This document shows positions 58,031 through 64,000 of a stretch of DNA of 64,000 nt, one piece after another. The DNA comes from Methylocystis sp. H62 (GTDB lineage Bacteria; Pseudomonadota; Alphaproteobacteria; Rhizobiales; Beijerinckiaceae), in NCBI RefSeq assembly GCF_015709515.1, contig NZ_JADNQZ010000058.1:518004-582003 (forward strand). Reading direction: 5' to 3'. Below the pieces are notes generated by a model. That model ran no database searches. It saw nothing but the letters and a program-made list of their open reading frames with translations, and was not told the origin of the DNA. The number at the start of each line of letters is the position of its first letter. Position 1 is the stretch's first letter. Both the position numbers and the translations under genes were made by a program.

Positions 58031-59104
58031 CTAGTAATGCAGTTGCGGCGCCTTGCGGACGATCGCCTCTTGATATTTCTTGTCGACGGGCTTCCCAAGC
58101 TTCGGATCGTAGCCGACGACGCGCTCGCCATTGTCCCACAGCTGATAGCGCGCGGTGACGCGCCCGGAGTTGACGTCGATCATCTGCCAGCCGGTGGCGT
58201 CGCGTTCGAAGAACGGGTCGGCGCGGTTCATCGGAACCGTCAGCACCGGCACATGCGCGCCGGCTTGCGCATAAGTGTCGGGGTAGGGCCAGGGCCAGGC
58301 CGTCGCCATCACCGCATTGAAGGAGATGTTGCCGATCTGATTGTACTGGATCTGGTGCACGTGGCCGTAGATCACATTGACGGTCTTGAACGGCTGCAAC
58401 AAGGCCTGCACCTGCTCGGCGTCGTCAGTCCAGAAGTTCCAGCCCTTATAGATCTTCTGCAGCGGCGAGTGCGAGAAGACGATGAGCGGCGTGTCCTTGG
58501 CCACTTTGTCGAGATCGTCCTTGAGCCAGGCGCGCTGCTTTTCGCCGACCATGAACGGCGAGCCGTTGGGATTATCGAGTCCGGCCATTTCGAGCATGCG
58601 CTGCTCGGCTGTCGGCCAACGATGAAACGTCCATTCATCCGTCGTGAGAATCGAATTCAACACGACGAAATGAACGCCCTTGTGATCGAAGCTGTACCAT
58701 TGCGGGCCATAGAGCTTCGACCAATATTCGCCGAGGTCGAGATAATAGTCGTGCTCGCCCATGACGCTGTGGAGCTTGCCCTTCACATGCGAAAGCATCT
58801 CGGCGCCGTGGTCGAGCTCCTCCTTCTTGCCGAGCTGCGCGAGATCGCCGCCGAACATCACGAAATCGGCTTCCGGCGTAATGAGATTGGCCTCGGCGAC
58901 GGCGCGCTTGAGGCCCATGTCCCAGTTGCGCACGAAGCTCGCACCCTTGATCTGCTGAATGTGCGAATCGGAAATATAGGTGAAGCTGAAATCCTCGCGC
59001 GTTCCGCCGAAGGCGAGGCGCACCATGGAGATCGGCAGAGTCGTGAGCGTTCCGGCGGCGGCGCCGGCGGCGATCACGCTGCGCCGGGTGATGAGTCTGG
59101 TCAT
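58031..59104 (-). CDS. Tat-exported metallophosphoesterase
   Basis: Protein of 357 residues with a Tat signal (LITRRSVIAAGAAAGTLTTL, twin Arg). The calcineurin-like site is spread as YISDSHIQQ, VMFGGDLAQLG, SVMGEHDYY, VFSHSPLQK and VIYGHVHQIQYNQ, giving the D-H / GGD / GEHD / H / GHVH metal ligands. It is followed by the monoheme cytochrome gene and preceded, 74 bp away, by the di-heme peroxidase gene. The substrate is unknown. Confidence 0.9.
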   Translation of the reverse strand: MTRLITRRSVIAAGAAAGTLTTLPISMVRLAFGGTREDFSFTYISDSHIQQIKGASFVRNWDMGLKRAVAEANLITPEADFVMFGGDLAQLGKKEELDHGAEMLSHVKGKLHSVMGEHDYYLDLGEYWSKLYGPQWYSFDHKGVHFVVLNSILTTDEWTFHRWPTAEQRMLEMAGLDNPNGSPFMVGEKQRAWLKDDLDKVAKDTPLIVFSHSPLQKIYKGWNFWTDDAEQVQALLQPFKTVNVIYGHVHQIQYNQIGNISFNAVMATAWPWPYPDTYAQAGAHVPVLTVPMNRADPFFERDATGWQMIDVNSGRVTARYQLWDNGERVVGYDPKLGKPVDKKYQEAIVRKAPQLHY

Positions 59105-59177
59105 TTCCTATCCTCCCTCGCGGCTTCGCGCTTATGTGGCGAGGCCGCTTGTTTTCTCCTGAGCGTTGGTCTCGCCG

Positions 59178-60326
59178 CTATTTTATTTGCGCCGTCACAT
59201 AAGCAGGGCTCGTCAGCGTCTCTAGAAACGCGACGAGGTCGTCGATCTGCTGATCCTTCAGATCCAACGGCCGAATGCCGCCCGAGAGATAGGGATTGAC
59301 CGGCGTCGGATCGCCGGGGCTCTTTCCGCCCTCGTTGTAATGTTTGACGACGTCTTTGAGCGTCTTGAGCGAACCGTCGTGCATGTAAGGCGCGGTCACC
59401 GCGATATTGCGCAGCGTCGTGGTCTTGAAGGCGCCGATTTCATCGAAGGAGTTCGTCACCGCGAACCGGCCGAGTTCGGAGACCATGGGATCGGCGAGCA
59501 CCGTCTTGTCGACGGACGCGCCCGCCGCTTTCGCTTTGAGGAATTCGGCGGCGAGACGCGGCACGTCGCCTTGAATGCGGTTGATGCCGACGCCGATATT
59601 GTGGAACCTGTTGTCGGTAAAGAGCGCCTGCGTCTGTTCGATGGCGTGGCAGGACACGCATCGTCCCTGACCGACGTAAAGGTCGAAGCCGCGTTTGGCC
59701 TGATCGCTGATGGCGTTGCGGTCGCCGCCGAAATACCACTTGTCGAAGGGCGAATCGCCCGAGATGACCGTGCGCTCGAAGCTCGCGATCGCCTTCTCGA
59801 CGTCATCCATCGTCACGTCTTTGCCGCTCTTGCCGAACGCCTTCTTGAAGCCCTCGACATAGGCGGGATCTTCGCGAACGATCTTGAGCACCGGCTCGTG
59901 ATTGGACAGCCCCATTTCCACTGGGTTGACCATCGGGTGCTGCGACTGATCCTCCAGCGAGATCGAGCGCCCGTCCCAGAACTGCGAGGTGTAATAGGCC
60001 GCGTTGATGACCGACGGGGCGTTGCGCGTGCCGGTCAGCTTATGGTGACCCTCGGAAACCCGCAGCGGACTGTCCGTGAAAGCTTTTTTTTCATTGTGAC
60101 AGGTCGAGCAGCTCACCGTGCCGTCGATCGAGAAGCGCGCGTCATGGAACAGCTTGTCGCCGAGCGCGATCTTTTCAGGCGACTGCGGATTGTCCGCCGG
60201 AACCGGGACTTTTGGCAGGCCGAGCGGCTCGGCCATCGCCCAGCCGCCGGCGGCGAGCAGCGCCGCAAGCGGAAGTGCGACAAGCGTCGTCTCAACGGAT
60301 TTCCAAACATTAGCAACGCGCGCCAT
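59178..60326 (-). CDS. Di-heme cytochrome c peroxidase family protein, copy 1
   Basis: Protein of 382 residues of the CcpA/MauG family. Signal-like N-terminus (TLVALPLAALLAAGGWAMA), then heme sites CSTCH near residue 76 and CVSCH near residue 222, with FTDSPLRVSEGHHKLTGTRN between. The late FKTTTLRNIAVTAPYMHDGS is a family block, with a Met/His ligand region. It should reduce hydrogen peroxide in the periplasm or, if MauG-like, modify a protein. The second copy at 60719 is in the opposite direction, 392 bp away. Confidence 0.92.
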   Translation of the reverse strand: MARVANVWKSVETTLVALPLAALLAAGGWAMAEPLGLPKVPVPADNPQSPEKIALGDKLFHDARFSIDGTVSCSTCHNEKKAFTDSPLRVSEGHHKLTGTRNAPSVINAAYYTSQFWDGRSISLEDQSQHPMVNPVEMGLSNHEPVLKIVREDPAYVEGFKKAFGKSGKDVTMDDVEKAIASFERTVISGDSPFDKWYFGGDRNAISDQAKRGFDLYVGQGRCVSCHAIEQTQALFTDNRFHNIGVGINRIQGDVPRLAAEFLKAKAAGASVDKTVLADPMVSELGRFAVTNSFDEIGAFKTTTLRNIAVTAPYMHDGSLKTLKDVVKHYNEGGKSPGDPTPVNPYLSGGIRPLDLKDQQIDDLVAFLETLTSPAYVTAQIK

Positions 60327-60718
60327 GAGCCCCTCCGCGACCGCTCGGCTTCTCGCCGGCTTTTGTTTTCACATTAAGTTTGCTCTGCTTTTAGCGGCAG
60401 GGCAAGTCATGGCTGTGACGCTCGGCGCTGCCGTCAAAGAACTCGCCGGACGAATATTGCGTCATGGCGAGTAGTGATTGTGCATTGCATTAGAGTGGCG
60501 CAATAAACCGCCCGATAGGGTGCTGGGCCTGTGCTTGGAGTTCCGGTACGGCGCTGCGCTCTTCAGGTCGTGTTCATGCTACACTGGACTGTTTTTGAAG
60601 AGGGTCACTGCCGTGCTCCCTTCCGCCGGCCGCGTGGCTGTGGTAGCTGACCTCCGCAGAGAGGCGGTTCGTCGCGACGCGAAACAGCGCCTCCGCAAAT
60701 CAACTGCAGGAGTAAGGG
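60327..60718. other. Divergent intergenic region between the two peroxidase genes
   Basis: 392 bp with no gene. It must contain promoters for the leftward and rightward peroxidase genes. A TACACT word near 60580 is a possible -10, without a good -35. An AGGAGTAAGGG ribosome binding site lies right before the ATG at 60719. No regulator site could be assigned. Confidence 0.4.
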
Positions 60719-61756
60719 ATGTATTTGACCAGGTTCGCCGCGCTCGCAGCGACTCTGCTGGCGCCGGCCATGGCCGTCGCGGGCGATTTGCGCGCCGACG
60801 CCAATGCGGTCTTCAAGCCGATCGACGCCGCGAGCGTCGCGAGCGTCGTCAAGAATAACGAGATCACGCCCGCCAAGATCGACCTCGGCGGCAAGCTCTT
60901 TTTCGATCCGCGACTTTCGAAGAGTCAGATCATCAGCTGCAACAGCTGTCACAATCTCGGAACCGGCGGCGTCGACGCCGGACCGACGTCGATCGGCCAT
61001 GGCTGGGCGAAGGGACCGCGCCGCGCGCCGACGGTTCTCAACGCCGTATTCAACGTCGCGCAATTTTGGGATGGGCGCGCCGTCGACCTTAAGGCGCAAG
61101 CAAAGGGTCCGGTCCAGGCCGACGTTGAAATGAACAACACGCCGGCGCAGGTCGAAAAGATGCTGAATAGCATACCGGCCTATGTCGCGGAGTTCAAGGC
61201 CGCCTTTCCGGCCGACCCGAAACCGGTCAGTTTCGATAACATGGCGAAGGCCATCGAGGCTTTTGAGGCGACGCTGACGACGCCGAATGCGCCATTCGAC
61301 AAGTTCCTGAAGGGTGACGTCAACGCGCTCAATGACGTTGAGAAAAAAGGCCTGCGCCTTTTCATCGACAAGGGCTGCGCCGCGTGTCACGGCGGCGTCA
61401 ACATCGGCGGCAACGGCTATTTCCCCTTCGGCGTCGCTCAGAAGCCGAGCGTCGAGATCATGCCCGTCGCCGACAAGGGCCGCTCCAAGGTGACCAATGA
61501 CGTAGCGGACGACTTCGTTTTCCGCTCCGCGCCGTTGCGCAACGTGGCTCTGCGCGCGCCTTACTTTCACACCGGCTCTGTCTGGACGCTGGAAGAGGCG
61601 GTCGACCTCATGGCCAAAGACCAGCTTGGCGAAAATCTCTCCGAGCCGGACGTCAAGGCGATCGTCGCGTTTCTGGGAACGCTGAATGGCGACCAGCCTA
61701 AGGCGGTCTATCCGGTGCTGCCGCCGCGCACCAAGGACACGCCGCTTCCGCAGTAG
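60719..61756 (+). CDS. Di-heme cytochrome c peroxidase family protein, copy 2
   Basis: Protein of 345 residues of the same CcpA/MauG family. Signal peptide (LTRFAALAATLLAPAMAVAG), then heme sites CNSCH near residue 77 and CAACH near residue 222, with GLRLFIDKGCAACHGGVNIG typical of the second heme. The late FRSAPLRNVALRAPYFHTGS has the family block. It is not a recent duplicate of the leftward copy, since the two differ over most of their length. The electron donor could be the nearby monoheme cytochrome. Confidence 0.93.
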   Translation: MYLTRFAALAATLLAPAMAVAGDLRADANAVFKPIDAASVASVVKNNEITPAKIDLGGKLFFDPRLSKSQIISCNSCHNLGTGGVDAGPTSIGHGWAKGPRRAPTVLNAVFNVAQFWDGRAVDLKAQAKGPVQADVEMNNTPAQVEKMLNSIPAYVAEFKAAFPADPKPVSFDNMAKAIEAFEATLTTPNAPFDKFLKGDVNALNDVEKKGLRLFIDKGCAACHGGVNIGGNGYFPFGVAQKPSVEIMPVADKGRSKVTNDVADDFVFRSAPLRNVALRAPYFHTGSVWTLEEAVDLMAKDQLGENLSEPDVKAIVAFLGTLNGDQPKAVYPVLPPRTKDTPLPQ

Positions 61757-61832
61757 CGCGCCCGACCGATCGGCCCGCCGAAACAAAAAAAGAAGACGGG
61801 ACCGTCACAAATCGTGCTGGGTCGCCAATTAG

Positions 61833-61865
61833 ATTCTCCGCGCGGCGCAGCGCCGCGCGGAGAAT
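61833..61865. repeat. 33-bp near-perfect palindrome over the ribosome binding site
   Basis: The 16-base arm ATTCTCCGCGCGGCGC (61833-61848) has its exact complement at 61850-61865 with one base between. The right arm contains the GGAG (61859-61862) ahead of the phosphoesterase ATG at 61874. In RNA the stem would hide this ribosome binding site. It also lies 76 bp after the peroxidase stop and might act as a terminator, although no T-run follows. Confidence 0.6.
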
Positions 61866-61873
61866 GCCTGTCA

Positions 61874-63310
61874 ATGAAAACCGTCGGACGGTTCGTCATC
61901 TCCCTCGCCATTTGTGCGACCGCGACCTGCGCGCGCGCCGCGGCGCAGGAACAAGAAAATCCTTTCGCGCGAATCGGCCATGTCGTCGTCATCTTCACCG
62001 AGAATCGCAGCTTCGATCATGTGTTCGGGCTGTTTCCCGGCGCTGAAGGAATCAATTCGGCGCAGCACCCGCCGCAAGTGGATTTCGACGGACGGCCGCT
62101 GACCGCGCTGCCGCGTCCGCGCGCCGACGATCGCTTTCCGCGGCGCTTGCCGAACGCGCCGTTTCGCCTCGAGCCTTTCGTCGACATCGACGGCCACACC
62201 ATGGATCCGGTGCACGACTTCTACCTCGAGCAGGAGCAGATCGACGGCGGAAAAATGGATCGCTTCGTCGAGGCGTCAAACGCAGGCGCGCTCGTCATGG
62301 GCTATTACGACGGTTCGGAGCTCAAGCAGTGGGCCCTCGCCAAGGAATTCACGCTCGCCGATCATTTTTTCCACGCGGCGTTCGGCGGCTCGATGCTCAA
62401 TCATTTCTTCCTGATCTGCGGTTGCGCGCCGGTTTTCGACAATCCGGTGGAGGCGACTAGAAAGAAATTTCTGCCACAACTCGCGACGATCAAGGACGGG
62501 CAGGGCGCCGATCTCACGATTCGCGAGCGCGAAGAGGACTCTCCGCCCAGCGTGCTCGACGGTCCGCCGCGGCATAAGCGGTTTGGCCGGTTGACGATCG
62601 ACCTGGAAGCGATCGGCACGCTCCAGCCGGGGAATGCCATTTCCAAGCATGACAAGACGGAGGCGCAGGAGCGGCTGCCGCCGGCGCATGCGCCGACGAT
62701 TGGCGATCGGTTGACGGAGAAGAACGTCACTTGGGCTTGGTACGCCGGCGGCTGGCGCGACGTCATCGAAGGCCGCCTCAAGCCTTATGAGGACAAGCCG
62801 GACGCCTTCCAAACCCACCATCAGCCGTTCGCCTATTTCGCCAATTACGCCGAAGGTCGAGAAGGCCGCGCGCATCTCAAGGACGCCGACGAGTTCTACC
62901 GGGCCATCGAAAAGGGCGAGCTGCCGCAGGTCAGCTTCTACAAGCCGCTGGGGGTCTTCAACGGGCATCCGGACTATTCGGATCTTGCGGCGGGCGACGC
63001 CCATGTCGGAGACGTCGTCGCACGGCTGCGCAAGAGCCCGAACTGGGCCGATATGCTGATCATCATCACGGCTGATGAAAATGGCGGGTTCTGGGATCAC
63101 GTCGCGCCGCCGCGACGCGATCAATTCGGCCCGGGAGTCCGCGTGCCGACGCTGATCATTTCTCCCTTCGCCAAGAAGGGCTTCGTCGACAAGACCGTCT
63201 ACGACACGCTCTCGGTGCTGCGCACGATTGAGCTCCGCTTCGGCGTTGCGCCGCTTTCCCAACGCGACGCGAGGGCGGCAGATCTGCGCAACGCCCTGGT
63301 CGCGCCGTGA
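61874..63310 (+). CDS. Secreted phosphoesterase (AcpA/phospholipase C type)
   Basis: Protein of 478 residues of the alkaline-phosphatase-like superfamily, phospholipase C/acid phosphatase branch. Signal peptide (GRFVISLAICATATCARAAA), then HVVVIFTENRSFDHVFGLFP with the catalytic Asn-Arg-Ser, GGSMLNHFFLICGCAP, MLIIITADENGGFWDHVAPP and RVPTLIISPFAKKGFVDKTV, giving the metal-ligand pattern. ATG 61874 is chosen because it starts the signal peptide; a GTG at 61814 is in frame but would place the palindrome inside the protein. Expected to release phosphate in the periplasm. Confidence 0.92.
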   Translation: MKTVGRFVISLAICATATCARAAAQEQENPFARIGHVVVIFTENRSFDHVFGLFPGAEGINSAQHPPQVDFDGRPLTALPRPRADDRFPRRLPNAPFRLEPFVDIDGHTMDPVHDFYLEQEQIDGGKMDRFVEASNAGALVMGYYDGSELKQWALAKEFTLADHFFHAAFGGSMLNHFFLICGCAPVFDNPVEATRKKFLPQLATIKDGQGADLTIREREEDSPPSVLDGPPRHKRFGRLTIDLEAIGTLQPGNAISKHDKTEAQERLPPAHAPTIGDRLTEKNVTWAWYAGGWRDVIEGRLKPYEDKPDAFQTHHQPFAYFANYAEGREGRAHLKDADEFYRAIEKGELPQVSFYKPLGVFNGHPDYSDLAAGDAHVGDVVARLRKSPNWADMLIIITADENGGFWDHVAPPRRDQFGPGVRVPTLIISPFAKKGFVDKTVYDTLSVLRTIELRFGVAPLSQRDARAADLRNALVAP

Positions 63311-63901
63311 GTTTCGATCGGCTTCCGCAAGAGGCTCTGTCCAACCGGCGAGGAGACCGCCGTATACAGCCACGGTTATGCCAAAAAAATGCTGCGAATG
63401 GCGCCACGCAATTTAACTAGCTGATATACAGTCATTTATTCCATATTCGCACAAGCGCCTCCGTAGTCCTACCCAGCCCTAATAGGCAGTTATGACACTA
63501 TCCACTAGGGTTGCATTGGCTATTCGATAGATTGTTTTCCTCTATACTAACGGGTATTGTGATTATCGGGGGTTATTGGAATGTTGCGGCACGCTGAGCT
63601 GGGTCTGCGGTTCGCTCTTTCAAGAGGCGGATTGGGGATTTTGGCTTAGGCGGCGACGTCGGTTTTCGTCCGATAACAACAAGCAGCCGGGTTCTGGGGA
63701 TTTTGGGATTTGCTCGCCTTTGGGCGTGGGGTTCCGGGGTTTTCGGGAAGGCTGCGGCAGACAAGGGCGGTTTTGCGTGTTTTTAGAAGAAGACGCGCTT
63801 TCGCTTTGCTTTACGAAACGAGGACGAAGCGGCTCCGTTGTGGGAGGCGGAGCGATACCGGTCACGCGCAATTCCCTGGGAGCACATTGGAGGAGAAGGG
63901 T
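63311..63901 (+). promoter_or_regulatory. pmoC upstream region and long leader
   Basis: 591 bp without an accepted gene. The first 240 bp are A/T-rich compared with the surroundings and carry a TATACT (63543-63548) that may be a -10 box; the expected -35 is weak. From about 63570 the plus strand becomes unusually G- and T-rich (GGGTTCTGGGGATTTTGGGA), which would make a leader of about 340 nt. A strong GGAGGAGAAGGG (63889-63900) precedes the pmoC start. Methanotroph pmo operons are known to have a sigma-70 promoter upstream of pmoC with a long leader. Confidence 0.5.
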
Positions 63902-64000
63902 ATGAGCTCAACGACTGACACAGCAGCCCGCGCTGCTGCTGGCACGGAAGCTGTAGTAGACCTGAAGGGCATGTGGATCGGCTTGGCCGTTCTGAACGGG
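63902..64000 (+). CDS. pmoC: Particulate methane monooxygenase subunit C (N-terminal part)
   Basis: Only the first 33 codons are in the window. The peptide begins MSSTTDTAARAAAG and contains VVDLKGMWIGLAVLNG, the N-terminus typical of PmoC of type II methanotrophs, leading into the first transmembrane helix. PmoC is the membrane subunit at the head of the pmoCAB operon, carrying a metal site close to the probable active centre. The frame is open to the edge. The very strong ribosome binding site and long leader fit the high expression expected for this enzyme. Confidence 0.88.
   Translation, partial: MSSTTDTAARAAAGTEAVVDLKGMWIGLAVLNG

Noticed and set aside
63576..63905. Open frame of 109 codons in the pmoC leader
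   Set aside because: Low-complexity Gly/Arg/Phe translation from the G-rich leader, no ribosome binding site, and it overlaps the pmoC start out of frame.

Overview
The window looks like chromosomal DNA of a type II (alphaproteobacterial) methanotroph of the Methylocystis/Methylosinus group. The right edge holds the first 33 codons of a PmoC-like protein (particulate methane monooxygenase). The DNA is GC-rich with strong alphaproteobacterial gene sets: DUF2948-hisD-UPF0262-phosphatase, tpiA/ppiD/trpE/trpGDC/moaC/moeA, purM-purN, a TrcR-type DUF1013 regulator and an LdtR/DUF6163 pair. It also carries PQQ biosynthesis genes, needed by methanol dehydrogenase. No rRNA, CRISPR array, prophage or complete insertion sequence was seen.

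Layout. 0-1.5 kb: a two-gene leftward set of unknown function (one protein cysteine-rich) and a YgaP-like membrane protein. 1.6-7.6 kb: purA behind a terminator-like leader, then DUF2948, hisD, UPF0262, an unusual ATPase-like/GNAT gene and a low-molecular-weight phosphatase. 7.7-14.2 kb: amidase, SDR-DoxX fusion, DUF2269, two tiny candidate membrane ORFs, a TonB-dependent receptor and tRNA-Pro(GGG). 14.3-18.9 kb: MerR regulator, heme A synthase, then a tight three-gene set (TIGR04222-like membrane protein with a Cys/Gly tail, a DUF692/MNIO oxidase and a partner protein), then a FliJ-like gene. 19-22.7 kb: cupin and pqqB-pqqC-pqqDE (PqqD fused to PqqE, no pqqA next to it). 23-28.9 kb: lipoprotein hydrolase, orphan AbrB-type antitoxin, pssA-psd, moeA and moaC. 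29-38.5 kb: hicAB and a trp/ppiD cluster interrupted by an M50 protease, an LdtR-like regulator and DUF6163. 38.7-49 kb: ppk2, arsenic operon, tpiA, catalase-like gene, ndk, GST, purN and purM. 49-56 kb: trcR-like gene, acyl-CoA synthetase, a 55-residue Gly-rich membrane protein, ABC exporter and guaB. 56.4-63.3 kb: LuxR regulator, monoheme cytochrome c, Tat-exported phosphoesterase, two di-heme peroxidases and a secreted phosphoesterase. 63.9 kb: start of pmoC.

How the genes fit together. pqqBCDE would supply the methanol dehydrogenase cofactor and pmoC starts the methane oxidation operon. ctaA supplies heme A to the terminal oxidase. The periplasmic c-type cytochrome/peroxidase block just upstream of pmo may handle peroxide or electron flow near the methane-oxidising membranes; this is inference. 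The most interesting candidate system is the MNIO set at 16.2-18.5 kb: the enzyme family modifies cysteines in ribosomal peptides (methanobactin, bufferins), and its likely substrate here is the Cys-x3-Cys-x3-Cys tail of a membrane-anchored neighbour. Several dispersed palindromic repeats sit between genes, one of them in two clear copies about 22 kb apart. All family assignments come from reading the sequence; no database search was run.
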